Positions 24,301 through 39,300 are shown, numbered from the stretch's first letter. The stretch is 64,000 nt of DNA from Anisus vortex (GCA_949126835.1 OX421497.1:47485715-47549714), one strand, 5' to 3'. A program made the numbers and translations. Notes: generated by a model from the sequence alone, not told the origin.

Positions 24301-27300
24301 GCCCTGCAGGAGGCAAAGGACATAATAATCTTATATCTAGAAGAAGCGTCTTTTAAACTTATAAGTCAGTAAAAATTTACCAAAAACTCCTAAACCATTT
24401 TTTTTAAACATTGTTTTGAAACATTTGCCTGATGGTGGAGAGTTCCAATTGTAGCAATGGAGAATTATAATAATAACCTTATGTTTACATGGACTGTATG
24501 GACATTAATTTTTTTACACTCTTTATTTGGGACACACTGAAAATTTTGACTGCTTGGGCTTTGCAAGTCAAGTTTAAGATCATTAAAGTAGTGGCAAACT
24601 CTCAAGGAGTTTAAGTACACATACTGTACTAATTTTTGCAAACTATAAGGCTTAGGGGCTAGGTTGAAACAATATTTTGTCTCTAGATTCAACACAACAA
24701 CCTAACATAAAAAATGGTTAGTGTGTCCACAAAAGGCCTTATTAAAGACATACAAGTTATAGTGGACATCCGCCATATTGGATCTGTACTTCAGAGCATT
24801 TCTGTATGCTTCCTCTGCCTTATCCAATTGTTGTTTTTCATTAAATATATTGGCCAGGTTGCCCCAAGCTGAAAGAAAGCAGAAATATCACTGACATATA
24901 TAACGAGGGGGAGAAGTCGAAACAAATCTTATTGGGAAGGAGTTAACGTAAGGTATAAATTGTAATTTTAAATTATATATCATTAATGTATTATTAATTA
25001 TTATTGTTAATTATTACATATCAATCAATTTAATTTAAATCATTAAATATAATGACCAGGTTTCTGAAAGAAAGAAGAAATATACACCAACACTGATAAG
25101 TCATTGATGTCCACAGAAATTTTAATGGGAGATTTAGTCTATATTATAATAGAGATTATATTTTTAAAAACTAGGGGAATAGGTCTATGTGGTCTGTCAT
25201 ATCTACATAGCCCTTCTCAATATCACCACCATACTTGTCCTCTCCTAAACTCCTGGTCAACTCTCCATTCCCCATTGTGCCCAAGATCTATTTTTCCCAT
25301 TAACTTCCTTCTGATTAGTTTAACATCATGTGACAATTCACACGTCTCTGGCTTGCTCCCCCCTCCCACCCACACACACACACCTCTACATGCAGCCTTG
25401 GCAGCAAGGTCAAAGACACACATTTGCAGTTTCTTTATCATGTAGTTCAGGGGCAGGTAAGGCTATGACTCTGTGAGGTGCCTTAAGCAGAATATTGATT
25501 TATGAGAATAAGAAATGTAGGCTACCTCATGTTCTCGGCTTAGTTGTTTCTAAAAAATATTTACTTCCATTTTATATTAATATTAGCCTATTAAAAGGCT
25601 TTATTTATGGTTCCTTACATTCTGTTACAGGTACTACATCTATGCAATGATCATAAAAAAGACATTTTGTATAGCTCAATCTAGGCTACATTCTACATTT
25701 TAAAAAAAAGCAATATTTTACAAACATAAAGATTGACTACCTTAGATTGAATAACGTTTAACAGTTACAACAATGGTTCCCAAACTTTTTCGCGCACCCT
25801 TCATGAAGTAAAGTTTTTTTCATTGCGCCCTTACCCAAGTAAAAATCCTAGATGACACATTTCCCCACAACAATTGAGTCAAAAACCAACTAATAAGTAT
25901 GAATGAAAGCCTTTACAATATTTCGCCGCTTCAGAAAGGGGGGGGGCAATTTTGGAACCACTGGTTAAGTCTTATCTTATCTTATACATTACAGACGCTC
26001 CTTCTATAAAGAAGATTATAAAGTCTTCATACCAGTTCACACATTTTTAGTCAAACCAAATCTTTGGTTACCGCAATCAACCTACGTCTGCTTACCTTTA
26101 GCAGGATTCACAGCCACACCGGCACTGTACAGCCTCTCTTCCGTCTGCCACTCGCGGTTTCTCAGAACCGTTTTGGCGCTAAATGACATCACCAGCAAGG
26201 CCAAGCCGGCAATAAGCCATTTCCTCCTTGCGCTGTGGTAAAACCTGGCGTGGAGAGTATCGAAGCCCAGTCCAACCAGCAGACAGAAGCCCATGCTTGG
26301 AATGTACAGAATCCTTTCAGCTATCACAAAGCCCACATAGAAGAATAAATTAGAGGCCGGAATGAAAGGGAAGATAACGAAGGCCAAGGCCATAACTAGG
26401 GTGTCTACCGGACGAAGTGTGGTGGATTTGATACAGTGGCTTCTGTGTACCTCCGGTGATTGCAGAATAAGTTTTGAAGAATTATTGTTCAGCGTCCGGT
26501 TCGGGCTGGATTTGTAACCGTTGAAGTTTGATAACGATACTTCGCAAGAGTCTGCGCTGTCATCTTTGATACATTGGTATACTTTCAACAACGTCAAAAG
26601 TAGTGACAGGTAAAAAACGAAAGTTGCCATGTTGCGCACGTCACCTAAGCTCTCCACAAGTGGTATAGAATCCATGGACCAATCAAAACTCAGCACCCTG
26701 GGGCACAGCAGCATCCAAAAGTTTTGCGAAGGGAGATAATTGTAAGTTAACATTCGGGTCATGAGACTATCAGAGCTTGAGGCTGGGTTATCAGAGGGGG
26801 CAAACTCTGGCGGTTTATTGCCCATGAAATATATTCTGAATCCTAAAAGAACTGAGCCGCCTGCAGCAAGAAGTAAAGTTCCTTCTATTGCACCCCGAAA
26901 CTGGCTCTTTTGGGTTTGAAAGAGAAAATAAGCAGGATATGGGGAAGGGAAATAAGCATGCATTAGTATTTTTAGTTATAATAAATTATAAGGTATATAT
27001 TTCATTATGATGTTCCTAGTTACGTTTACAATGAACACACTTTTTATCTTATTCTCTATAGCATTGCCTGTTATTAAAGAAGGTTTTATGTTCTAGGCTT
27101 ATCCAACTTTTTAGTTTTTAAATAAATGAAACATGTTTTCCTGGCTAGTTGAAGCAACCCACCCCAAGCCCGAATTTCACTCGAGAAGAAAGAGAACTTA
27201 TTTTTATGAATTAGTACTTGCATAGATTATTTTTAATTTTTCGCTTTTTAATCCTATTTCGTAAAGTGGTTCTAAATATAATGATTTTAAATGGTAGGCC

Positions 27301-30300
27301 TATTATGCGTGTGAATATTCACTGGAAATGGGGGAGGGGGGGGCTTCTTATATATTTCTATCTGGGTCAGCCCCAGATAGAGTGAGCCTATTCTAGCAAA
27401 TGCCTTACTAATTTTTAGTTGCATTTTAATTGTATGATCTTGTTTGAATTGCAAAATAAAATATTTATAAAGCCGTATGTCTGCTTTTACTATGTAATAG
27501 AGTTACTTACCTTTGTAAAAATGTGCAGAGAGAATAAATCCTTGGGTTTCGCCTTGTTTGCTACGATAATATCGTAGGTCCAGCATACACCCAGTACAGT
27601 CAGGGCCTGCTCTTTAGACAACATCGCAGCCGCTGACAGCACCAGAGCCAACGCGGCCCAGGGCCAGCGACCGCAGCCACCGCTCTCCGGCGCTGTCCGG
27701 CGGTGGTCAACGTACCGCATGTAGGAGAACAACGTGAGAAGAAAAAACAGACAGGCCATCACGTCGGCCCTCCCAACTATCCCGGCCACCGCCTCCGTGT
27801 GGATGGGGTGAGCGGCAAAGACGAGCCCCGCGGCCCACGTTCCCGGGTCCGACCTCAAGAAGATCCTGGTCAGGGCCGCGAAGACGAAGGTCGTGACCGC
27901 GTGACAGAGAACGTTGCCCAGGTGGTAGCCCCAGGGTGTCAGCTCGCCCAGCATGTAGTTCAGTCGAAAGGTCAGCACGCACAGGGGCCTGTAGGATTTG
28001 TGAGAACCGCTGTGTGTCAGGGGCGTACCCCAGAAGTCGTTGTACACAAGGTGCCATAGTGGGGTCTCTGGGAGGAGATCAGGATTCTTCTGTATGGCTC
28101 GGCTGAAAAGTGAAATGAAAACAATGAAGTTCCCAGCAAAGTTTGTATCTAGTAGCTACACAGACCGACAAACAGATTTACCAGCTACACAGACCGCCAA
28201 ACAGATTTATCAAATACACAGACCACCAAACAGATTTACCAAATACACAGACCGCCAAATAGATTAAAAGATACACAGACCGCCAAACAGATTTATCAAA
28301 TACACAGACCACCAAACAGATTCACCAAATACACAGACCGCCAAACAGATTAAAAAATACACAGACCGCCAAATAGATTAAAAAAGTACACTGACCGCCA
28401 AATAGATTAAAAAATACACAGATCGCCAAACAGATTTACCAAATACACAGACCGCCAAACAGATTTACCAAATACACAGACCGCCAAACAGATTTACCAA
28501 ATACACAGACCGCCAAACAGATTAAAAAATACACAGACCGCCAAACAGATTAAAAAAATACACAGACCGCCAAACAGATTCACCAAATACACAGACCGCC
28601 AAACAGATTCACCAAATACACAGACCGCCAAACAGATTTACCAAATACACAGACCGCCAAACATATTTATCAACTACACAGACCGCCAAACAGATTATAA
28701 ACAGAGTGTTTTATATACGTATAATTTGAAAAAATGTAATGTTGAATTTGAATAAATATTGAAATTGTGAACAAAAAGTTATCGGCAACAGGTCTTTGTT
28801 CTAGTTTGTTCGACATGATAAGGGGAGGTTGGACAATTAACCATTCAAATATTGTACTTCCACAAGATAGATTTAAAAAAAAAAAACAGCAAGGACATAA
28901 TTCACCGCTAGTAAAAAAACAACAATTCCAACTAGGTCTTCCTGTAAGGCTGTAAGGGTTTGAAGACTTGCCCCCCCCCCCTCCCCCCACCCCCCTTTTC
29001 CGTGACAGTATAGGCGGACTATCCGAAAAGGCGTCATTGATATTTATGTTTTTAATATCAAATGTAGAAAATTAAACTTTTTTCAAATAATTATAGACCT
29101 ACAATTTAAAAACAATGAGTATATTGACCTTGACCTAAAAAAAAATTAGCTGTAAAACAGGATCATATAAATAACAAACTATAAAAATTACAGTCTATGT
29201 GACATTGCTATTACAATGATGAATAATGATAATTCGTCAACAACAACCATCTGCCATTTAAAACGTTAGCGCGAATTTCAACACAATGGAATTATAAATG
29301 GTAGCATTTAACTCTTTCAAGTCTAAAGAATCTAGACTAGTATAATATTGGCGCCTATAGATCTATATAAACTACTAGTATTCACTTCAACGACCAGACT
29401 TATTTCTCTGTTTAATTTTACAGTTTAAAAATATATTTAAAAGAAGACCATAATCTAGGCCCACCGGCCAAAAGAATAAATTTGAACCAGTGAGTCTCAA
29501 ATTGGGACAGACGCTCCACGTAGTCGAGAATTGGATTTGTGTGTGTGTGTGTGATTCAGGAGTGATTTTTTAACGATGCCCGGTAAATAGGCTCTTATAA
29601 AAGTTAAATGTCATGAGGGGGAGGGTGTGAGTAATAGGGCGAAATTATTTTTAGGGGGGGGGGGGAGTCCATAATAAATAAACAACGTGAAATCACTGCA
29701 CTTGAATATCAGATATTGTTTATGAAAGTTTGGGCAATCTTTTGGCGGGACTTTGTTTTCAATCGTGTGTTTCCTGCTGTGTTATCGTAAAGCCTATGAT
29801 TGCAGCAGATCAGTTTGGTAATACCGCGTCCTTGACTTGCTCAGATATTATGACTTGTTTTTTTTAGGGTATCTTTCCGTAAAGTTCTTTAAATGGGGTG
29901 TTTCATTTGAGATCTTTACACTGGGTGTTTCAGTATAAGGCATTTACATGAGTATTTAATAAGACCTTTATATGTGGTGTTACAATAATTGCTTTCCAAT
30001 GTATGCTTCCACAACAAATGTCCAGAGCTGTATTAAACAAAAATAAAGTTCACATTCATGTCCTTTTTTGTTTGTTTTTGTCGCAACAGTCCCCTTAAGT
30101 TGAGCTTTAAAAGTCTTCGATTCTAATCGTTCTCAATGATTTCCCAGCGGGCACACCACGTCGTATCGACGGGGGATTACGACGTGGAAACTACGGTATG
30201 TGTCCGCTGTTTTTTTTTTTTTGTTTGTTACCTATGTCCTGGAGTTCACTCAGATACTTATTATAAGTTTACAGACGTGCCTTCTAGATAGAAGATTATT

Positions 30301-33300
30301 ACGTCCACCAGGCCCAACACTCCTGCAGGCGAAGTGTTGGTTGACAGTCCGGTGAACTAGCCCCAGGACCAGCCGGCCTCAACACCCAGATCTGGGTATT
30401 GTCTATATACAATAGTTTATAATGGATGGTGTGTGAATTGCCTAAGCTATTTAGTGGAGGACCATGCACAATAGTAAGAACATTGTCTTGCTAAGAACAT
30501 TGTCTTGCTAAGAACATTGACTTGCTAAGAACACTGTCTTGCTAAGAACGTTGTATTGCTAAGAACGTTGTCTTGCTAAGAACATTGTCTTGCTAAGAAC
30601 ATTGACTTGCTAAGAACATTGTCTTGCTAAGAACATTGACTTGCTAAGAACATTGACTTGCTAAGAACATTGACTTGCTAAGAACATTGACTTGCTAAGA
30701 ACATTGACTTGCTAAGAACATTGACTTGCTAAGAACATTGACTTGCTAAGAACATTGACTTGCTAAGAACATTGACTTGCTAAGAACATTGACTTTTCTA
30801 AGAACATTGACTTGCTAAGAACATTGACTTGCTAAGAACATTGACTTGCTAAGAACATTATCTTGCTAAGAACATTGACTTGCTAAGAACATTGACTTGC
30901 TAAGAACATTGACTTGCTAAGAACATTGACTTGCTAAGAACATTGACTTGCTAAGAACATTATCTTGCTAAGAACATTGACTTGCTAAGAACATTGACTT
31001 GCTAAGAACATTATCTTGCTAAGAACATTGACTTGCTAAGAACATTGACTTGCTAAGAACATTGACTTGCTAAGAACATTGACTTGCTAAGAACATTGAC
31101 TTGCTAAGAACATTGACTTGCTAAGAACATTGACTTGCTAAGAACATTGACTTGCTAAGAACATTGACTTGCTAAGAACATTGACTTGCTAAGAACATTA
31201 TCTTGCTAAGAACATTGACTTGCTAAGAACATTGACTTGCTAAGAACATTGACTTGCTAAGAACATTGACTTGCTAAGAACATTGACTTGCTAAGAACAT
31301 TGACTTGCTAAGAACATTGACTTGCTAAGAACATTGACTTGCTAAGAACATTGAATTGCTAAGAACATTGAATTGCTAAGAACATTGTCTTGCACGCAAA
31401 AGGGGAAACAAAATGAAAGAGCATCATGAGTCACACATTAGTTTAACATCAAAGGCCACTATGACTATAGGCCTACTGACCCCTGTGACCCCTTTCATTT
31501 AAATACAATTATGTAGACAAAACTAAATTTCAAACATTTGAATCATCGCTACACTTTCTCCTCCATTCCTCTCCCATCCCCAACACACACACACACATGA
31601 ACATACACAGATAGTAGTAAGTAGTAACACGGTGTAAACACATGAACAGGGCGGCACTTGTAACCACTTGTGAACTTGCAGTCCGTCGTGTTGCTGTGGG
31701 GGATTTGTGATGTGTGTTTGTGGTTTGTAGTTTGTAGTGGTTCATCCGTGCATGTCCTAGAACACTCCCAGCATGGAGTCTGCGTATAATGCACTGCTAC
31801 ATGCTTGTTTAACTTGTCTACGACTACGTCACCCGATGGGAGCCCAAACTAATAAACTGAATTAATCGTATGCTGAAGCATATAAACTACGGTATACTGT
31901 ATGCTAGCATGACATACTGATACACCAGAGGCGCCAAGTAAATCAATGCCTTGCAAACACTAGATCTACTTAGGCAAAGAGAGGCCTATAAATAGGCTAT
32001 TGTTTTATTTTTCAAATCCGACGTCTATCGCTTGCGACAACAAACCAGATGTTAAGTTACATTAGTTACAATTCCTGAGACTACCCATCATTCATATCAA
32101 ATATTTTTTATGTCATTTAACCAGTGAATTTCAATGGGCAGGGATTGGGGAGTGGGCCGGAGATTGGGGAGGGGGCTGGAGATTGGGGAGTGGGCCGAGA
32201 ATGGAGGCGGAGTGTTGTATGCAAAGAGGATTTAGTGCGGGCTTTGTTCGGTTAGAAGAATTTCATTTTCTGTTAAGCCAGATTCAATTACTTTTTTTCC
32301 CCTCTCCCTAAGATAAATCTCTCCATTCACAATTCACAGATGTAAATAATGCAATTGTGTTGGCTTAACAAATACTTAAAGTATTACAAATACTTCAAAC
32401 GATCAGTGCAGCTACATGCACACACACACACAAACACACACGTGATAGAAAAACGGTATAGGCCTACATTTAACAAAGCTAGAAATATACACCAGATGGT
32501 TGCGTCTTTACCTTTGTAAGGCTGTGTATTTACAGTTATAAGGATGCGTATTTACATGTATAAGGCTGCGTATTTACATTTATAAGGATGCGTATTTACA
32601 TTTCTAAGGATGCGTCTTTACATTTATAAGGATGCGTATTTACATTTATAAGGATGCGTCTTTACATTTAAAAGGCTGTGTATTTACAGTTATAAGGCTG
32701 CTTATTTCTATATTCATAAGGCCTCATATTCAATGCCCACCACCTCAATCTAATCGTCCAGGCCCATACTTTTTACTGAATCCAATGCCCACCACACTAT
32801 AGCAATATTTTATTGTCACCGAAGGGCAGACGGCAGACGTATTTAAAAAGTAAAATGAAAAATGTATTTTATCATAGAGAGATCCTCCTGCCTGAAGACA
32901 AATTCGAAATGTTTCTTTTAATGTTATTCTTTTTAATATATTATTACCGGTAAAATGTTCAACTGTTCAAGCCGAACCAGTGTTAACATTTTGCCTCGGG
33001 TGCTATGTGTCCCGGATCCCTCCCCTTTTCCCCATCCTTCCCCAGTTCTTTGCTATGAAAACGTCACCGGACACATTCATTGTTGTTGTTTTTTAAATCT
33101 CAAATCAAAAATGTTCATCTTAAAAACAGATGACTCGAACGTCAACAGTGAATTCGGCTGGTCCAGCGGTTAGATCACCGGACTGTCAACCAAAAAACCA
33201 ACTGACATCGAGGGTTCTAAAAAAATTAAATTAAATTGGTTAGGCCTACTTATATAGCGCTTCTATCCATGCTATTTTAGCATGCTCAGTGCGCTCTGTA

Positions 33301-36300
33301 AACACAATGCTGCCTGCTGGCGCAAATATGTATACAGGCCCAAAACTCCTGCAGGGTGACAGGGATCCGCCGGTGGCCGGGCTAGAACCCGCGACGTGTC
33401 AGTTGGTTTTTGGTTGACAGTCCGGTGAACTAACCGCTGGACCAGCCGGCTTCACCGACGGATCCCTGTCGCCCTGCAGGAGTTTTGGACGTAATAATCT
33501 TCTATCTAGAAGGAACGTCTGTAAACTTATAAGATCGAAGAGCAGAATGACTGCATCGGTGCGTTTGTTTTAGTTGCTTGTCCTTTAATAAAGCTACACG
33601 CAAAACAAAGCGTCAACACACAAATACATTATTGGTACATTGTTTGGTTGCGTTTGTTTTTTTAATTTTATTTTAAGGCTTCTTAATTTACAGATGAAAA
33701 AAATTGTGTTTGGGAAATCGAAATTTGTCATTTTCTGCTTTAAACAAAAAAAAAAGAAGGTCCGGATTTGTTTCTGGGTCTGGAGGGTGTCTCTTTGTCT
33801 ACCCAGCTCTGATAGGTAGGCCTACCTGACTTTAATTGAGATAAAAGTAAAGATGGCGGGCTTTGTGCTGGCCACATAATCCCCTAATATGCCGCGACCA
33901 CAGGAAACTGATGAACGCTGCTTCACCGGCCCTATGGATCAAGTTAGTCCGACTGGATATTTTTATTTTTACTTATTTTTACTATTCTACTAAAAATGTG
34001 AACTGATTCATTTTTAATTGTTCTAGTTCTTAGGTTCTCAATCTTTTTCGGCTCACCGCTCCCTTTTAGTTTTTTATCCGCTCACCGCCCCCCCCCCCCC
34101 CCCAATTTAGCGGAAACATTTGTTAATTAAAGGGAGATAATTAACCCGTTTCATTTGAGACAATATTTCAATTTTTTTTTCTTTAAAAAAAACTAAATAG
34201 CTTGCATTTAAAACTTTGAAATGATATGATAGAACTGTAAAAAATTATTTGAAAATTTTATAAATATTATATGACTAAAGAATTTATATGAATATTTTTA
34301 AGCATTCCAATAACTACCCAGTTTGTATGATTACTAACGTATCTATACTGCACTTATATTGTGGTTACCTCTTTACAAGGGATTTAATCGCATTAAAATT
34401 AAAGGACATCTCGGTAAAACAGATCAAAAGAGTAATATTATCAGATGTTAAGGCGACAGTCTGGTGACCGGTAGAGATGGGCAAAACCGTTCACCATGCT
34501 GATCGCCGCTCAATTGAGCGCTCACTAAAAAGATACGGATCCGTTGAACGGTTCCACGGATCACTTAGTAATTTACCCCCCCCCCCCCTCGCCTCCCTCC
34601 ATAATTTTATATGTTGGATGTCAAGGGGGGAGAAAAACAACTTGGATCCCTTGTTGAAACGCCGGTTTTTTTGTTACTTAAAACATAAAAAAATATAAAT
34701 TTAAATAAGAAATAATTGTTCTCAATTGTCTAGTTGTAGGCTACTAAACTAATTATAATTAAACTTTTGTTTTTAAGCTATAATTCCTTTTTTTTCACCT
34801 AATAAGTAAAATTAAAAAGGGTAAATGTAAAATACTGTAATCATATTGGCTAATTATAATGCAAAAATGGTATCATCAACATTATTTACAATTGACAGCA
34901 ATTGTACGATCACTCGCATTCGAAACCAGCATATCGAAATGCAGAACGGGAACCGATCAGTACAGACCCATTCAGTACTGAGCGGGTCTGAGCCGATCAG
35001 TACTGAGCGGGTCTGAGTTGATCAGTACTGAGCGGGTCTGATCCGATCAGTACAGACCCATATCAGTACTGAGCGGGTCTGAGCCGATCAGTACTGAGCG
35101 GGTCTGATCCGATCAGTACAGACCCATATCAGTACTGAGCGGGTATGAGCCGATCAGTACTGAGAGGGTCTGAGCCGATCAGTACTGAGCGGGTCTGATC
35201 AAATCAGTACAGACCCATATCAGTACTGAGCGGGTCTGAGCCGATCAGTACTGAGCGGGTCTGAGCCGATCAATACTGAGCGGGTCTGATCCGATCAGTA
35301 CAGACCCATATCAGTACTGAGCGGGTCTGATCCGATCAGTACTGAGCGGGTCTGAATCGGTCTGATCGGGGTCAGATCCGGATTCTAAGTGAACTATGGA
35401 AACCAACATATCGAAATGCAGAACGGGAACGGATCAGTACTGATCCGGGTCTTTTGACAGTGATCGGCTTTCGGATCCGTTCCTTTAAAAGACCCGGATC
35501 AGTTGATCAGTTCTTTAGTGAGCGACCCATCTCTAGTGACCGGTGAACCAACCAGACGGCCGCATACCGTGTATGCCAAATACTGACCCATACTTCATCG
35601 AAAACTCATTTCGATTCTTATTTGTTCAATAATATGTATGCCTACTGTTGGGGGATATCAGATATTTATTAGCACTTGCGTTTACATCATATTTCATCCC
35701 AAAAACTAATCGATTCAAATAGCTGAGGTGTTGAAATTATAGCAGGTAGGTTTGTACCGCCCACTTGCCCTTCATCGCCCCCCAATCGCCCCTGGGAATG
35801 TCAGCGCCCCCCTAAAGCTTCTCATCGCCCCCTGGGGGGCGATATCGCCCCGTTGAGAACCTATGTTCTAGTTTAAATTATAATGTTTTAATCATGATTA
35901 TAGCGCCTGCAATTTTCTACCATAACTAAAAACATTAATTTAGAAATACAACCCAATAACAACCTGTTGCAAAGCTCAGATAAACATAAAGACAAAAACA
36001 CTTTCCTTATCCCTTATGCGAGAACAAATGTATATAAGTACTCTTTCTACCCGAGTGGCATTCGGGTATGGAATGGGTTGCCTGAACAAACCAGGAAAAC
36101 CATTAACTTAACATCATTTAAAACATTAATAAAAATGCAAGACTAGACTCGGACCACAGATGAGCGTAGGACGCAATAAGCTTCTTTATAGAAGGAGCGT
36201 CTGTAATTTATAAGATAACACTAGACATTATTTACATTTATGTTTATTTATTTCTAGACTATTCAGTTTATAGAGTCTATTTATTAAATTATGAAAGTCA

Positions 36301-39300
36301 ACTAAGAAAACAATAAAGTTTCTATCAATTCTTATAAGCAGAAGCCTAATGCACTTGCCACTATACATCTATAATCTATATAATATTATGTTTATAAATT
36401 TGCTAAATTGATAGTAATCCAGGAAAAGAAAGTGTAGGCCTATTATATATCATATTTGTAATCTATGGAAGCTTGTAAAATAGTTGTAAAAGAAAAATGT
36501 ATAATAAATGTAAATTATCATTAAATCATGATTATTTTTCGTCTGATTTAAATTATCTTAAACTCTGATACAGACAGATGTAGACAAACAAGTTCCTCGA
36601 GATACGCGTTTATAAAACCATTCTTGCTACCTCTGTAATTGTATCATATTGCAGATTAAAGAGTTTATCCAATCTATAAAAAATGGAGCTATATTTAGAA
36701 CAGCTAACAGGTCATGACAAGCCCCCTTCGTCCGCTCACCTCACGACCCAACACACACACACATACACTTTCGCAAACAAACACACAGTTGGCCTTCACC
36801 TACAACAACTGGAGGGGGGAAAGGAGTGTGGGGGGGGGGGGGGAGCATTAGCTTTCCAAATATTGAAAGTGGTGTCGCCTCTGGGAGCACGACAGACCAG
36901 TTTTACAACTATACGTCTCAGGGATACGTGACGGTGACATTTCCAGTGGTGTCGAATGTCACACGTTGTGACATTCAGTAATATTACTCCATTTCAGTAC
37001 GCCATAGTCTACATATGTATGTTTATCAATCCCAACGAATGGTATACCAACACAAGTCCGCATAAATATTTATGTAGGTTTATGTACTTTATTATAAATA
37101 AACACGCTAAGAATTGGGGCTAGAATATTTAAATTATGTTTCCGGGCCATTGAGCCGTGACTGTTCAGTTTAACATAAACTCTCGGTTAGAGTCGAGAGC
37201 AACAAACTAGACTATAGTAAAAAAAATCTAGGACTAGATATCTATATATTTTAGCATGTTTTATTTATATTTATTATGTCCTTGTTTTCCTGTGATGAAT
37301 AATTCGCAAAATTGTAAAAAAATATCAACACTAAAAAGTGCTAAAAGTCTATAGCTTGTATATTTACTTTGGGTAATAATAAAGCTGGTCTTTTATCAAA
37401 GACTATAATAAGAACTGTTTTAAAGCGAAAATGACAAAACTACAATATAGACTGAGGTTTGAAAGAGATTAGTTTAGAGTTTATAGCGATACAACTAAGT
37501 TTCCCAGCGTTGTGCGGGGAAAAAATTACATAGGCCTATATATAAGCTAGAGATAAACATTTTATTAACTACTTTGAACATAAAGCTATAATAATTTTTT
37601 ACAAATATATTTATTATTTACTGAAAACATTTAGGAAAGCTTTAAATTCTGAAATTCTTTACAATCTTAAAAAAAGAGTAGGCCCCTAATATTCATGGAA
37701 AATTTTTAAAAAAGGTTTTTAAATGGGGAATCACTCAGCTAGGGAGGACGCATACCGGAAGCGATATCGCAAAAGTAAAATATGAGACAATAAGGTCACC
37801 TGTCTTTAATTAACCAAAGGGGATCAACATACACACACACAGCTAGTCTACTTTATATACGTCTCTATATATTACAATACATGTTGAAATGTTAATGAAA
37901 TATAGATCAATAGATGCTGGTTTGGTTGCTTGATTGGTTGCTCCGTGAACAGATTTAGCCAATCAAATAGCCTAAAGCAGTGGTTCCCAAACTTGTTTAG
38001 GCCGCGACCCCTTTTTACAGTTTATCATGCTTTGGCGACCCCCCCCCCCCCCGAAAAAATAATTAATAATTTCGTTTCTAGTTTATTACTGCATTTTGCG
38101 ACTGTTATGAATTGTAATGTAGATATCTCATTTGCACGATGTATTTTTATTGTTACAAATTGAACCTAATTAAAGCATAGCGATTAATCATTTTAAAAAA
38201 AAGAAGACATAAAAACAAATGTCATTAAATATTGCAAAATACTGGTATAAGTTTAGGCTTAGGCCTATATTTCTAATTACAACACGAACGTCAGCTATTG
38301 TGATGGTTGACATTGCGTATTTCTCATCGGTTCAGAAATTCTTGGGACAGTCTTTGCAAGAGCACAACTAAGCAGTTAACCTCGAACAATAAGTCTACTG
38401 TGTTTAGACTTGATAACCAACAAGGTGGAAAAGCATGTTTACTAAGATATTTTGTTGGAAATGGAAGAAAATGGCGCAACACAATCTCAGTCAAAATAGT
38501 TTAGGCTATGACTGCAAACATTTGATTCATAATTTTGTACCTGGCATTATAGAGAAATCAGTTCTCTATGCATCGTTGTTAATACGCTCAATGAACTTTG
38601 TGCTTTCTCGTGAATATCTTAAACTTTGAATGTGAATGGGCTTCTGGCAAGTACATAGACTGATATGTAGTGTCGGGTAGATTTGGAAAGTATCATGAAA
38701 TTTCGGCTGCAAGCATGTGAAAGTGTTATTTCACAGAATTTATCATCGTAATCATTTTGTCATGTTTTTCAAAGAAAGCAGATAAAGTAGACCAGGAGCC
38801 GCATGAGAAAAAAAAGTGCGGTTCAATCCCACTTTTCAACACTAGTCAAATCTAGATGATTTATTTGCATTACATACGTTTATAGAAATCAGGAATCTTT
38901 TAAAAGGTCTGTTGACCATTTTATGAAACTGCCATAGGAATTACCATTAGAATGTAATCATATCATTCACAACCTTACAAGCCTATTCACAAACTTTAAT
39001 CAAGTACAGTTTTTAATTTAAATGTAAACTTTTCCTAAACTTCAGCATTGATCTTACAAAGAATATTACAAAGATAAACTCTTATGGGCCCCGGCGCAGC
39101 GCAATAACTACACACACACACACAAACACACGCCCTCTTCGTGGGGCCTGAAGTAGACAGCATAATATACATTTCATTTTCATCAAATTTTTTATGCAAA
39201 AGCTAAATTTCATTTGGAATGATCGGATCTTTTTATATAAATTCAGGCATGTTATATTTTCGGAGCATCATACTCGTTGCACAATTGCGAAAACAGTCGA

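Larger units (their letters stand above)
34021..35873. mobile_element. hAT-type element H1 (copy 1), carrying a nested insertion
   Basis: The element 34029-35865 starts CTTAGGTTCTCAATC and ends GTTGAGAACCTATG, flanked by perfect 8-bp TTCTAGTT (34021-34028, 35866-35873). Outside the nested block it matches copy 2 at 49723-50675. No transposase is visible. Confidence 0.85.

Noticed and set aside
25104..25445. 113-codon + strand ORF in TMTC2 intron 3
   Set aside because: Low-complexity Ser/Pro/His sequence over a (CA)n tract; no homology recognised and no splice support.
25771..25963. 8-bp target duplication for this MITE
   Set aside because: The flanks AGTTACAA and GTTAAGTC do not match, so only the inverted ends support the element.
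27703..28059. 118-codon ORF on the + strand
   Set aside because: Antisense shadow of the GC-rich TMTC2 exon 2, whose protein is strongly conserved.
30473..31394. Regular short repeats resembling a CRISPR array
   Set aside because: Units are head to tail with no unique spacers, and the context is a eukaryotic intron.
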